NCBI GenBank assembly: GCA_023091665.1 | Contig: JALJCQ010000003.1 | Span: 1,240,001-1,304,000 of the forward strand | Source: Pythium myriotylum | Lineage: Eukaryota > Oomycota > Peronosporomycetes > Pythiales > Pythiaceae | Length of the DNA stretch: 64,000 nt | Direction: 5' to 3' | Shown: positions 11,401 to 26,400 of the stretch, in pieces | Position numbering within the stretch: the stretch's first letter is position 1 | How the letters are laid out: each line of letters starts with the position of its first letter | Notes under the pieces: model-generated | What the model was told of the DNA's origin: nothing | Databases searched by the model: none | What the model saw: the letters and a program-made list of their open reading frames with translations, nothing else | Position numbers and translations under genes: made by a program

Positions 11401-14400
11401 CACGTACACGCCTCATCTCATCCACTGGAGGAGTCGTCGCGATCAGCATCAATGAGGCGCACAAGGTGGTGTGGGAAGAGCGAGCTGATCGAATAATGTC
11501 TCTTTCAGCTTGGTTGCTTTCTGTCGCGAATATCTGCTGGAAGCATCGCGTTACCATGAATAATGCCACCTCTTCGACTGCTTCCAGGTGAATACGAGCA
11601 TCTACAGAAGCCATCAAGGTATTCGAGTGTTTTGCGTAAAAGTGGATCCAGAGAGCTACAACCGTGAAGGATGTTGGCACTGACGTTGCCCTCGCCGACG
11701 GAGCATGACTGAATATAGCCTCATGGGATTGAATGTCGTCGAAATATGCCAGCTGGCGATAGTTCCGCGAGGGGAGCTGATTGTTGACGTCTGCGATCTG
11801 CTTTTGTGTGGAGTGCAACATGATCGCATCGCGAAGTACCCAAGCTGACGCAGAGGACACTTCAGCGTTGGGGCTCGCGAGGGAAGCAAAGACTTGATCA
11901 AAGAGATCCACTTCGCCCCACAGCACACGTGTGAAGTTCTTGTCACGAAGGCATTTTTGGAGAGTTCTCAGAGTCCAAGCTGCAGTGTCCGATGCGGTAA
12001 ACGTCAACACCAGCGGAAACATCGACGACGGGGTGCTCAATTCATTAGAACTGACGCGAACAGTATGGCGTATGCTAGTACCTGAGCTGTTGTACAACGA
12101 GGTAGTTAGCAAGTCGCAGAAAGATGGCACCTTGTCCTCTTCAGTTAATTCAGTCTCTCGAGAACAGACCCGTGCGCATATCAAGGGTGTCGCTTTTCGA
12201 AGGGAAGTCGCCAGACCGTAAGCAATGAATGCGGCGTGTCGGCGGTCTTGGGGAAAGACTGCGTCACCGAGAGGGTCAGTCAACGCACGAAGGATCGTTC
12301 CCTGTACGACGGATCGTCGAGCTGGTGTGGAGAGCAGACACACCTGCCAGAGCTCTTGAAGCAGCAAACTATCCAACTGAATTAGGATTGCCAACAGCTC
12401 AAGTGGAAGAGACCGGAACTGACCATGATCTAATCGATCGCTGACGATGGCCATTGTGGTGCGAAGAACAAGAGGCTTCAAGTTGTTTGCAAGCAGTTCT
12501 TGTCCTTTTATCACGAAGTTTTCATGCCTCAGAGCTGCCGCTGCTAGTGCTACGAATGCATCGTCAACGCACTTCGAACGAAGGAAGTCGTCTCGAGAGA
12601 TGCCATACGTTAGGTTGAAGATCCACTGGTTAAGGATGCGGCGTCGCAGAATACGTTCCGAGAGTCTCGCTTCGATGCAGAGAAGAGTCAAGACCTCGCA
12701 TTCAGCAACGGCCCATTGATGACGCGTGCAGGTTTCAAAATGACTGAGTATCCACGAGGCTCGATCAATGGCGTCAAATGCAGGCCTCGTTAGCTGTCCT
12801 CTGGCAAGGGCTGCTGAGGTCGAGGTTCGAAGCAGCGCAAGAATCAGGCGCCTGGAATTTTTTGCATCCACCCAATTGTTCCTTGCTTCGTGACATTGGC
12901 CGTAGGCAACGCGAGATAAGATCGTTAACACACCGAGTCCATCTTGGACAACGTCTCGAGCTAGTATTGGCTTTACGTGACCATCGTTGTCCACAGCAAA
13001 AGACGAGAGAGCCGATAGAGCGCTTGAGCTCGCACGTAAGGGTCGTGGGTCTGTGAGAACGACATTAGTTCGCCACAGGTGACAAATACACCCAAGAGCA
13101 GCATCTTGGTCGACGCTAAATCCGAGCGTTAAACAGATATCCACGAGAAGCAGGACACCCATCGAGCTTTCTCGCTCACCTCCTTGGCGCATTGGACTGG
13201 GCGAATCGATTTTGTGGAAACCAACATATCGGTCTCTCCACCGAACGCAGACTTTGCGGAACGCACTGGCCTCGGTGTGAAGTGGCCGAAGCTGCCTGGC
13301 AGCCATCAAGCTTCGTGTCGCTGTCAAGGCACAGCACCTTCGCCAAGCATCTGCATCATTATTCCAACTCAGGGCCGCATCTCTGATAGCGCACCAAGTT
13401 TTTTCTAAGATGGACCCAGTCTGCGTTAGGTGCTTTAAGGCCTGCATCATGGGAAGCACACCAACCAAACCAAGTTGTTCAGCTAAAGGGGCAGATGAAA
13501 AGCTGGCCAACCGTTCGCTAGTCCAAACCGCCATATTAAAGGCGATTGAAGGATGTGAAAGGGCTTCAGTGCAAAATCGTACGCTAATTTCATCACCTGT
13601 CAACAAATTTTGTCTGAACACCGCGTTCAGCGCTTCTTGACACCACAGATCAAACGTTGCGGCTTGATTTCGAAGCGTGACGCTACACATGTAATTCACA
13701 GCTTGTCGCGCCCCGTTATCTCCAGATCGTGTGACGAAATCGTGAAGACGCTGCCAGAATTTCCCTGGAAGAAGCCTCTGCGTTTTCACAACCGAGCGTT
13801 TTGTCAAAGCTTCGAGAAGTTGCAGACCATCAGCAAAGCACGCTCCATCTGGGCTGTCGTCACCTGTGAATTGACGCATCACCAGCTCCCACAAGGAGAC
13901 ACAGTCTTGGACAGACCACACATGGCATAGGGCACGATAACAACGAAACATAGCCCCGACTACTCGCCATTGATCGGAAGCTGCAACATCTATGCCGAAG
14001 ATAATGTTGTCGAAAACAGGGACTGCTTCGAGTGCACGAGCAGCAAGTTTAGCCGCTCGAACGCTCGCTCTCCCTGCGGCAGCGAGAAACTCGAGGCAGT
14101 CGATTGTGAGCTTGCACTCGAGAAACCTGGTTGCGGTGAATACAGCATCACGAAGTAAGTTTACGTCTGACTGAGCGAACACGCGGACAATCTGGTGGCA
14201 ATCCACAACACTTTCGGTTACTAATACAAGCAAGAATTTGATCGCCTACGAGCACAATTCGGTTGTGAGCCAAGTATAATAACCGGTGTGGTTCATAGCA
14301 GCCCTCACCTCAGATGCCAATGACAAAGTCAAAGCAGCATCTTTAAGAATCCCACTGACAACCTGAAGTATATGTGCCTGACGAATTGCTCTTTGCCAAG

Positions 14401-17400
14401 CCAGAACCACCATCGGAGGTGATCTTAATCTTGCTTGCGTGACGCTGTTGCACAAAAATAAGATGCACTTTTTCTGAACGGAGAGCATGAAAGGTGACCT
14501 GGTTGTTCGAAAGGTTAACAGAGATAGAGACAGGGGAAGCCCTGTGTTAGTGAGCTTTCGGAGTTCTGGGTCTGTCGAGAGCCATGCTGTAGTCAGCGAT
14601 GCTTCAGTCACGATGCGTCGAATAACGGCGAGAATGAGAATTTTCTGAGCGAAATCCAAACTAGACGCAGTCCGATCACGTTTAGCGCACGAAAAGAACT
14701 CCCATCCGACTTCTTGGTTGGTTTCTGTCTCGGTTACTTCGCAGAGTGGATTCTTTGCCCTCCAATCCAACAATTGAGACACAATTCCAGCCATTTGAAC
14801 TGATATTTCGGTCTTCATCAGGTTTCGATCCACAGTTGCTCGCACGACCGCAGAGAGACAGCCGAGGAGAAATACAACTGTCGACCGGGACCGCATGACC
14901 CCCAAGACCCTTGAGAGCATGGTTATGACAGCAATTAGATCAACTCGAGCGTCCTCCGTAGGGTTCGACTGGTTTCGGTCGAGAAAACACATAAGCCACA
15001 CGAGCCTTAGTGCATAATCGAGTGCTTGCGACTGAGCTTGACACGAGCGAGATTCTTGATCACACATGACCATGACAGATGGGTGCACTTGTCTCAGTAT
15101 GTATGATACAGCACTGCTGATGTCCTCGCGCGATGCCAACGCTGCATAGTATTCTACTGCAGAGCATACACAATACACCAGGCGTTCGCGCATTATGTCG
15201 CTCTCAGATTCGTCAACCATTCTCGTACTGATTACCTCAAGAGCCCGTGGGAACTCGTCCATAGTCACGAAGAACGGCATCATTGAGGGAGACGCACAGA
15301 CTGACGATAGAAAGCGCAGACTAGCAAGCTGGAGAGCGTCTCGAGGGCAGCAAACTAATGTTTGTGGGATATCGATTTGTTTTCGTTCAATCCAACGAAC
15401 ACAGGGGACAGCAATATCTGTGACGAGCCATGTCAGGTCGTGAAACGATTTACCAGAGATTTCGATCTTGGTGAATGATGCGCTGACCATGTCAAGCAAG
15501 GCTGCTAGTACCCTCTCCAGTAGGTCAGCGCTCTCTAATCTCATATTGACCGTGTCGTTCATCAAAGCAGCAGCCAATCGCTTGTGAAATAACTTTAGCC
15601 TTGTAGCTTGGCTGTGTAAGACTCTAGCGAGGATTTGTTCATGGCTAGTTGCAATAACTTCGAGTGAATGCAGCAACTCGATCCATACTCGAGCACTCCC
15701 ATCCAGAAAGTCGTTGTCTGGCCAGAGTGCGAGGTAACGAAAGGCAATGTCAATGTACTCGTGCCTCAAAAAGTAATTTGCACACTTCTCCACCCCACAG
15801 AACACCCTAATACATCTCGTTATGTCAACCACTTCCCTTTCTGTCGATCCAACAATACCTGATCGAGATGATTGCAAACGAGAGAAGGTTACGAAGATGT
15901 AGCGATGGAATGCAAAAACTCGGTTATGCGCGTAGACATGGCATTTTGAAGCCATATCGACACACTTGGGAACTGCTTCACAAAACCGCGCTACAACATC
16001 GAGAAGAATCTACGCAGCGCTAGGTGGGTGAGCTGTGAGGAATAGTATGGTATGATAGATACTTACATGATCCGCACAGCAAAAGCTCGAGAAATTCGAT
16101 AGAAGAACAGCCGCAAACAAGGTAATTGCTGAGTCTAGACAAGTGGGTTGATCATTGGTCTGCCTCACGATGGTAAGATGCTGGGATATAACACTGAAGA
16201 ATCTGATATGTGCAACCTGATCAGATTCCGTTGATAGGTTGAATGCTTTGATGAGCATCAACAGGTTTCCTGTGACCACTTGCAGTGTACCAACAATCTC
16301 AGGAACCAACAGCACTCGGTGAAGTGGGAGACGACATTGTGGAAGCTCGTTAAAAATAACCACAAGCTCCAGCAGCTGGCGTAAGGTGGTTGGGCCCAAG
16401 GAACCGCCGAATAGAATTAATGTTCGGGCAATCAAAACGTGAACCTCATTCGCAATGCACACCTCCATCATCTCGTTTGAATCGCGACTCAATTCATGGG
16501 TGAGTTGAACAAGTTCGATCAAGGAATCGCCGTGAGGTGTAAGCTGGGGTTGGAGTAAATTTCTGAATGCAGCTGCAGCGATGCTTGGGACATCACTCAA
16601 AAGGCGGAATCGATCGTTTGATGGGATACTTTCGGCAGCAGACCGAAGTAGCTTCAATGGCTTCAAAATTGACCGCTCACCTTCGAGTCTTGCAGTTATT
16701 AGAGAACAAGAAAACTGGATCCAATTCTGCTCATCCCAATCGTTGTATGAACGAAGAGTCGAGAAAGTCCAGTCCAATCCGACCACTGCCGCAATAATGT
16801 CGATTGCTGCGTCTATGACACTTAAATCCATGCTGGAGCGTGCAACCTCGAACACCGTTCCGAGCGCCTTAGAGTTTCTTGACATGGTATCCGCGTAGCT
16901 CGGCGAGTTGGCGATGAGCAATTGTATGAGGTGAAGCGACTGAACCTGAAGTCGTCTTCGGGATTGAAGTTTTGCAGTACAGGAACGAGAGATCGCTGAG
17001 CTGCATAACTCCTGGGCCATGGTTGTCACCGACTGGAAACCATGCTGACAGCGTGTGCTCAACAAAGCTAACTCGCTCGGGGACAAATTCGAACACAAAG
17101 CAGCATCTTCGAGAACTGATACGCGCACTAATTTTGGTTTTGTGGTTATGCGCGTCTGGAGTGTCTGATTGACGGCATCAGTTGGACAAGAGGAGAATCC
17201 AATTAGATCTCCTCGCCGTAGCTCGCCGGACATGTCAGCTTCGGTATTGGAATAAGATACTTGCAGGTCGAATTTGATCTGATCGCAATGAACCAACAAG
17301 AGAGGGAGCACTCCGTTGTACCGTAACTCCAGTTCAGCAAGATTATGCATCCTGGGCTCACCCATGGCGAGTGTTAAACATGCGAGACTGTCCCTGCTGA

Positions 17401-20400
17401 CGCCATCGAATAATGGCAAGGCTGAAAGAAGATCTAAAGTGTCGTGCCATCGCCCACGCATCTTGGCCATCAGGTCAGTGTTGGAGATATTGCGGGTATA
17501 CGATACTCGCCGTAGCAACTCGGCTCGATCTTCAAGAAGAAAACGACAAAGCCTAGATATGAGCCAGCCCGAGTGGGCATGCGGCTCCATATTGCGGTCT
17601 TGATACGACGAGATATTTCTCACTATTTCGGATCTTCCGAGAGATCCGGAACTGCCAAAGTACCAGTCCTTCTGCATTTTGTACACCAGAACGGGAACGC
17701 CGCTTGCTCGTTTCCTTTCAACAGTAGAGCTGAATGCGTTGCGCTTTCTCGTTACCGGGTGCTTAGAGTGTCCACACATCCACTCCGGGCAATCGCTGAA
17801 GTGACCTTCACCTGCAAGAACCATAAAATGATCTGACTCGACAAGTCGGCTTTCCATGAATGCGACGGAAAGACGAGCTAATTCCACTGTCTTTGCAGCC
17901 GCAAACACAGGGACCTGGATGAGGTGGGCTAGTTCGACCACTTCTTTTCTATTCAGCGTGGCCTGTCGGAGTCGTGACAGGTGGTCTTGCATGTAGTCGA
18001 TAGTCCATGACTTTACGGTTGAAACCGACGACTCCCAGTCTTCGAGTCGGAGTAGATGATCTACGAAAGGTGGTATTCGTCTGATTAATTCAAGAAGGAG
18101 AGTGATAGCGGCAGTTTGAGTTGAGGTCTTCACGGCAAACACTTGGGAGACAACCGTTTGGAGCAGGCGAGGATCCGCAGAAAAGAATAGTACTGTCGAG
18201 GGTTCTAATGCTACACATTTCTCCAGCAAACCCAGTAGACATACTATAAGCGAGTGTTGAGTCTTCTTGTGTGACCCGTGCTTGTCGGTTGTGAGCAGGA
18301 GGAGCTCAAGGAGAGCGAATATTGATTGGCTCTGCAGGTAATGCAGCAAAACAGAAGGTTGGTTGTCGGACACAAGATGGAGTAGTGCAATTGCAAACGG
18401 TGTCCCGAAAGAAACTGGAGGCATAGATGGCTCAAGGACGTACATCAACCCCCTGTTGCTTTTCGTGGTCAGTCGAGAAAACGGCACCGCACGGCAAAAG
18501 TAAGTTGGTCGTGCTGCTGACCACATTAAATGCAATGAAGGTAGAGCGGGCTTGTTTAACAGCGGAGATGCTCGTGATGGGGAACATGGCATCACTAACG
18601 ACGTTGGCGTTTGGCGGACTTGCTTGACAAGAATGGCTCCGTTTAAGGGCTCTGATTTGCACAACAAGTACAATAACTCATACCCAACCCCAATCACCCC
18701 GGACTGGGTGGCGAATGTCTCAACCATACGAACCACATCAGGCATCCTCAATTGAGAGCAATAATCTGGGTGAGTGCGAAGAAGCTCACTGACAAATCCG
18801 AGAAATCGTTGACGTCGATCACTTGTAGTCGATGAGGCGCAACAAGCAGACGAGTACGTTGTCCACCGCTTGAACGTTGACACTATCCGGTCGAACGGAA
18901 TAGGCACACGTATATTCCTCCCTGGCGAACTTTGTTGGTCACACACCCGCCATAGAAGTTGCACGAATCGCCATAGTGCTTCTGATCCTGCGAAGCTCCT
19001 GTCGGATATGGCCGGTGCGTTCTGCTCACCAGCGGTGGTAACGTACTGGAGCGACAACGGATGGTTGGTAAGACAACTTTTCATGTCGGCATCTTCGATG
19101 CTGTCATCTTGGTCTGCCCCAGATATTGGAGCAGCCTTTACTTGTGGCACGAAATCCATCCGCAAGTGCTGTTCAAACAAAACCCCCAGAAAGCTCTCCA
19201 ATGACTTATCGCCCGGCCATATACGTGAAGCTACTTCTTGCGCAACCTCCATTACAACTCGAAAACCGCCAGAGCCGTCATCGTCACTGAAAGATGAAAC
19301 TATGGAGCGCCACACCGGAGCAGATGCAATATGGAATGTGAGTGCTAACTGTGATGTGATCGCCAATGGATTGGATGCCCCGGATGGGCCCGCGTTTGCA
19401 TTGTTCATATCAGCAACCAGAAATCTTACCATCACATCGCACAGCAGCTGGATCATGATTGAGTCGAAATCAGCACAAGCGATTTCTTCCGACAGTGCTG
19501 AGACAACAGTGTCGAGGATATCGCGATCGAATTTTCGAAGATTTCGGCACAAGATCAAGATGTTGGCTCGAGAGATCCGATCTTGAAAGAACCTAGGGTT
19601 GGCTAGTAGAGTGGCCACGCGATCTTGAAAAAGTACGTCGCGAACGATTCGTGCCTTTTCCGCAAGGCGCGCGATAAAAAATGTAGCAGCTCTTCGACAA
19701 CGTGTTGAATGTGCATCTTCCCTGAGTTGTTGACATCAATTTAGCGCTCACAAAAATTTGTAGATACACCACGCTACGCAATCAAGCGCTTACCGTGTGC
19801 TCGAAATGTGCATAAACAGATGAATAATGAACTCACGTTGACTGAGTACAAAATCGGATACGTCTTAAAAATGAAACGCGATCAGAACTGGATAGCGATA
19901 ATCAACATGGTGTAGCAATGTGCGTACCAGGTTCGGCACAAAATTGCGATAACGTAACAAGGGCAGTCGCAGAAACTTCTCCCAGCATACCCGTCTGTTC
20001 GACGATACTCGGTTTGGAACGTTCCGCCAGCCATAGAATACTCCACCATCCAGAAGACGATATTGACCCGCGAAGTGCGTTGATGCGACATTGTCGCGTT
20101 CGGGAAAGTGTCTGCAATACGCACACAGCACGATAAACTATGGTGGAGGCTTCCACGCCTGGGGCCTCTAAGATACGCTGATTGGTATCATCCATGTGAA
20201 TATGGACCCGTCGAGAAAGCAGAAGGCGTGCCACAAGTCTAGGTCCGTGAACACGACCGAGCAAATCACAAGGGTCACAGTCGTGGCATCCGTTGGCGGC
20301 ACCATCATCACACATGCACCCGTATCGCTCTTCAACGGACTGGTAAGGTTTCAATAATACTACCAACAGATTGAGACACTAAAATGACTGATCGGTTAGA

Positions 20401-23400
20401 TACGATACACCCACAAGGATTCAATTATGCACCCTCATACCTCTTCATAGACATTGTCAGTGTAGAGAGAAATGACTACTTGAGAAGTTGTAGCCACGCG
20501 GATAGCGTGACGTTCGTCCCCGTCGTAGGACAAAAGTCCACTCTTTCGTGCTTTCTCATATGCGACTAACTCGTCATCATCGACATTCGCGCCACCGACA
20601 AGCTGGGAGATTGAACTTCCACCACCAGTTGATATTCTTGAGAATGAATTGAGGATTCGAGCAATTCCGGGCATGCAACTAGATTCCGAGCTTGATAGAT
20701 ATTGTCGGATTCCTGAATTCTCTACTGCAGCTGTGCACAATATCGATAAAATATGCCCGGCTTCCCCGTTTGTAAGGGACTCGTGAAGAAGCGACACAAT
20801 TGCCCGAAGGCGACTCTTCTTCGCAAAGTGACTAGCCTTTCCCCCTTGGATGACTATGTCATGGAGGCAGCTGCAAGCCTAGAAATGTCCTTTTAGTGGG
20901 GTTGAGTCAAGCACTTAAAGCGGAAACAACGATACCTACCATAGGACGCAGAAAAGCTTGATCTCTGTTGCATGAAATTGTTTGGGTTAGTGCATCAACC
21001 AATGCCCCACTATCGACAAGCCTGGCCAGATCGAGTTGGATAACAAAGCCAACGAGCCGCTGAAGAATCCCCGCAGCATCTCCATTACGACGGCTTTCGC
21101 CGCATAGAGAGTTGAAAGCCTTAGAGAGAGAAGCTTGGTTTTCTGGGTCTCGAAACAATTCTGCGAAGTGGCTATATCGCTGCTTGTTCTCGTTTTTGGA
21201 CAGTAGCAGAGACATAAGTTCCACGGCTTGCTTGGTCACATCAAAATCAAGACTTCTCAGGCAAGCAACTAGTCGATTTTGACAGCTAAACAGCTTATCT
21301 GGAAGCTGGTATGGAGCAATATGACTCGAAGCATCTGAAAGTATAGCGCGGACGGCCGCGATAGAGCTTGCCTGTAAGGGTGGATAGTCTGCTCGATCGA
21401 GACTGAAAGCTAACAGTTTCCCAACACAGACCGGATCAACCAAATCTACGCAATGTTGAGGTTGTGCCGAAAGGTGTACGAGAAGACATTGCACGGCTGC
21501 GTTCACTACTATCGGGTGCAAGTGGTCAAGAAGTGGAATTACAGCTGTCTTCGTGCGAGGCTGCGCACGCAACTGTTAGCCAAATAATACAAAATGCAAT
21601 GGAAGCGTTAAATACCACTTACGATTTCTTCTTTGAGATTAAAGTGGAACCCCTCGTCAACTTTTGTCGCCCATTCATTGTGGGGGGCCTAGATAAGTCT
21701 GATCAATATCAAGAACGCGAGTATCCTGTTGATGAAACCATCCTACCGTATTCTCCGATGACTTGGCAATCTCAGCTTTGAATCCAGCGACTAGACAACT
21801 CTTTGCCAAGAGACAGAGTCGTATCATGTCTCTTTCACGCGCTGCAACTGGAACATCGTAGTGTAGAACAGAACGGGGGTCACCCAGAGGTTTTACATGT
21901 GCGCTATCTCGTGGTTGTCGCCCGAGTCCAAGGCTTGGTCTCAGGTCTCCTATAAACTTTGCGATGATCGAGTACCGGTAGCGAATGAAGAAGATCCCCG
22001 CGCATTTGATATCGTGATCGAAGAGTATGCTAAGAGCAGATGCATCAGCTTCTATAGCTTGTTTGGTGGTGATCTTCATGGTGATGTTTGCAAGAAGAAC
22101 TTCGACGCCGTTCGTCACACCAGGACTCGTCTTTGTCTTTTGATCCTCGTCGATGGTAGTGAGTGGAATTCTCATGGATTTCAGAATCATGCTATGGTCT
22201 TTGAAAGCTGCTAGGAGAACCCAAAGTGCTTTAGAAGCGGTCAGCTAAGGATAAATAGGGTAAGCGATATTGCGATCCCATGTAGCAGTGTGATTGGTCA
22301 ACCTACCGATAGCAACGTAGACTGGCGATGCCGAGAATATATCAATACTCTCTCGAAGAAATTCTCGTCCATAAACGACGCGGCATTTAGGTGCTGAGTA
22401 TTACTGCCAAGATTGTTGACTATGTTTGTAATTGCGCTAAGGTATAGCAGCACCTGGATCTCGGGGACATGGGACCTGTCTCGAATGAATTTCTGTCCCG
22501 ATGGATAAGCTAAGTAAGCGGAGATGACTAAACAACAACGAATATCAGCATGCTCACCAATAGATGTCGGAGGATCTGTGCAACATTGTCCTGGAGTTCA
22601 GCTAGGCCAATCAAGGGTGGTATCGACGAGGCGATCACCAACAACTTCAAATGTGTAGCACATACTTCAAATTCAGATTGCTCAAGCCATTCATGACCCT
22701 TCCACACCTCCACAACGATTGAGCTTGCCATCTTCGGCTCGTCGTCGGCGCTTGAGCGCTCTAAATGGTTCAAGGCAACACGATAGCGAGCCATGACTTC
22801 TGATGTATCGGTTATGTCGGTTCCAAAGAGCAAGTCACCTGTTTTGCTCGCATGAACCTCGACCTGTCGACGAGTGAATGCACGCCTTCCGCCGTGCTGA
22901 AGAGAGAGTATAAAAGCCTCGCACATCAAGCGGTAAGTCGATTCTTGCGAGGGCACCCAAGACACTGACAGCGACATCTGAAACAAAAGTTGACCTAATG
23001 TCCGGCCGGCGAGAACCCGCTCTTCAACTCGATTTTTTTTGACGACGAGATCAATGAGAATAGTCTCAATGCCAAGATTGATGCACACATGAGCGACTTG
23101 AGTGTCGCTGGCCAGCGAACACGCAGCTAGGAGCAGTGGAACGCGCCACAAGAGTTCGATTCCATCTGCTTGCGGTGAAATCTTCAACAGAGCAATGATT
23201 GATTCCAATACTGAGGAGGTGCCTTGGCGACCACTGGTTGTGTGCTCAATATAAAGAAATCTAGCATTGGAGACAGCGGGCGTGCGGAGATCCTCTTGCC
23301 TCTCGTGGAGTAATACCACCGATGAAATGCGCTTGCTTGAAATAAAATCCTCCCTAGTTTCCGTTGAATAGTTTGCAACTGCAAGCAGTCCACGAACAAA

Positions 23401-26400
23401 CCCGCATGGATATTCTCGCCACAGCGAAAGCTTGATAGCCCAGTGAAGAATCAGTGCTACAGTTTGGAGACACGATATGGTCAAGTCTTCGGTCGCTTCA
23501 CCTTGTAAAGTCTCAAGAAGGCGAGGGATGAGAAGCATGCAAGCAAGTGACAGTGAATCCACGGCAAGCATTGGCTCCCGAAAAACAGCCACCAGTGTCT
23601 TGCGCGCTAAATCATATGGAGCCGATGGTGTCATCTGGGTCCACTTGAGGAAATCTAATACGTCCAATGGGCCAAGCATCCGTTGAAGTCCCCATCGTAT
23701 TCCTTTCTCGGTCATCAAGAGTGTGCAGAAGACGGTCACAACAGTCCCTAACGTTTCAGACGATGCAGGTGCGAACCCTTGGCATCCACACAAGCAGCAA
23801 ACTCTCTCACGGTGTTGAAATTCTTGAACGAAGAAGCAGCGATGAATATGCTCCAGAAGATAGTTTACTAGCTCCGCGTATACAGATGATCGCAACCACG
23901 CTCGAGCCTCCACGAAATACTTCAGCCACACGGGTGCATGGATAAGAAAACCTTCTTGACAAAAGAATGGTACAGTCTTCAACAACGTCAAAAGTGCATC
24001 TTCGAGCATCATTCTTCGGGTCGAGCTGGGAGCCAAGGACTCAATAGCTCCTTGTAGACGCTCTAAACCATGGACAGCTAGAAACAATTTCTGCATAGTC
24101 TGATTCAGCAAGCAGCTGAGCAAGCAGCAGTTTCTCAGTATTGCTACTTACCTGAGTATTTGTTGGAAACTTCAATTCATTCTCGACAAGGTCGGGATCA
24201 TGGCTTCCGGAACAACAGGCTGCAAGCGCGAGAGCCGATGCATTCGCCAGTTCATCTTCTCCTTCGCTGCCACGAAAGTCAATCAACTTCTCCAGCAATG
24301 CGACATTGAATTCTGTGATGGTATCATGCGACATAGGAACCACGAACACTACACTCCGGATAAAGAACAAGATCTCTCGCCGCGGATACCGCAGACCAAG
24401 ACTCTTGGAATCGATCCTCGCTCCAAACTCACGTCCGTACGGTATTTTTTGCCACGATTGTCTTCTGTTTTCGTCGAGACATTGCACGAGGAAATACAGC
24501 CCGCCAACCGCAACAAACTTATTCAGTACCTTATCATTCGCTGAGCAAACGAATCGATCAAGACTTGCAATAACATTTGGAGCTGGCCCGCTTTGTGGTG
24601 ATATGGCTACACGTTGATTGAGGTCTGTGTGGAGTCGAATTGTGATTCGAAGAGAGGCAAAATCTTCGTTTCTCGACATGTAGTAGCCGATTGATACTGA
24701 ACGAGCAAATGCAAGATTTAAGGCAGCTTCGCTAGGGGACTGGAACGTCACCAAATCATGGAGAGAACCAACATGCAGAGCATTGACGCCGATAGCACAA
24801 AGAAGATTCGATTTCTTGGCGGATAACCCACGGAATAATCGAAAGGCATTGTTTGCTTCGGCCTCAATAAAAACCATTGTATCTTCCCATCGAGACTTGA
24901 CAATTTTCACATCCAACGAGTGACGAACATAAACAAACTCTAGCGCAATAGAGAGGTCGGCATGAAACATGTATCTGATCAATCAAAGCTGAGTGAGTAG
25001 AGTGAACTGTGTGTGTCTAAGCGTTTCTTATTACCTGTGCACCGCAAGACTAGACGGGATGTCCTCATGATTCCATCTGGCCTTCCTATGCAATGCGTAC
25101 GCACTCCCGAGCAGGCAGGTCTGGTGGTGTGTAAGTGTTGACATCTTCCCACTACATTTGAGTCTCAAAAACCCTCGATTTTGTCTTTCCTTGTTTATGA
25201 AATCAAGCTCGCACACTCTCAATCCAAAGTCGCGCAAGAAAGCATCGTGTGTACTAAACTCCCAAGTTCTTGCATCGAGCTCTGCTTTCATCAGAGCGAC
25301 ATAACGTTGAAGAAGAGGCGCAGGAGTTAAGGGGCTCGAAAGTGTTACTTCTTTAGCAAAAGAGCGGGTGAGTTGAGCTGCTGCTGCGGAGACAAATGTG
25401 ACGAAAGATCGGACGACTACATCTGTATCAAGGAGCTTGGTTTGGTTTTGGCGTTTCTTTCGAAATGACTGGATTCGGTCCTGAAGAATATCCCAGTAGA
25501 CGCTATCATCGACCTTGTGTAGTTCCAGCGATATGCGGCGCAAGGAGTTCGGTTCAAAAGTAACCATACGTTGAATGATCCAGCGCACTCGCTGTTCGCG
25601 CGAAGCTGCAAACTGAGCTTTTTCTTTTTCCCCCGAAGACATTGACCGAAATAGCAAACAATAAGCTACTTCAAACACGTCAGCAAGCCACCTCTCCAGT
25701 TCAGTTGACGTCTCCGTCGCTAGGCTGCCAATAATGCGGCTGAGCAAACTTCTTTCGTTGTCAGAAAGACGATATCCCTTCTTGTTCGCAATACCCGCCA
25801 ATTTTTCAAAAGTCGTATCAACTGATGTCTCTATCACTTCCAACCGAACTCGCCTCAGACGCTCCCAACCAAGAATATCCGCTACGAAGTTTGCAGTTCC
25901 TTCGAACATATCAAGTTCACCGCTCGGAAACGATGCACCAATCTTCGCAAGAGCGGATTGAAGGTGAGACTGCAACGCGTTACATACGATATCCCACCTA
26001 TCGTCAGACCATGCTGATAGCTCCTCCTCAACAGCTGCGAATGCTCCATTCAAAGACATAACTGCATGATCGATACCGTAGTTGAAAAAGGCAGACTGGA
26101 ACTGCTGCGAAGAGAACATCGATGCCACTGGTGAGATGGCTTGATTTGCTCTTGAACCTCCCTTATCTGGTGCAGGATTGATGCTGTCTGACATCATCGC
26201 GGCTGCGTATAGTTCGGCCAGGTAGCCTAGAGCCGTTTTCGTATACTCAATTGATGATATTTCAACCTCAGGTAAGGCGGCAGGGGAGTAGGCGGGTGGT
26301 TCAAGATCCACGAGCAAAACGGGTTCATTCCAAACTATGCCACGCTTAGTATCTTGAGGTGGCGGAACAGGTACGAAATTATCTCGTGGGTCTTTAAAGA

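Noticed and set aside
18870..19586. Plus-strand frame of 238 codons inside the giant gene
   Set aside because: The opposite strand continues a long, phase-consistent exon; the plus translation has no domain character.
19593..22557. Pseudogene or frameshift decay in the middle of the giant gene
   Set aside because: All frame changes are explained by consensus GT-AG introns of normal length, and total phase closes to an exact codon number.
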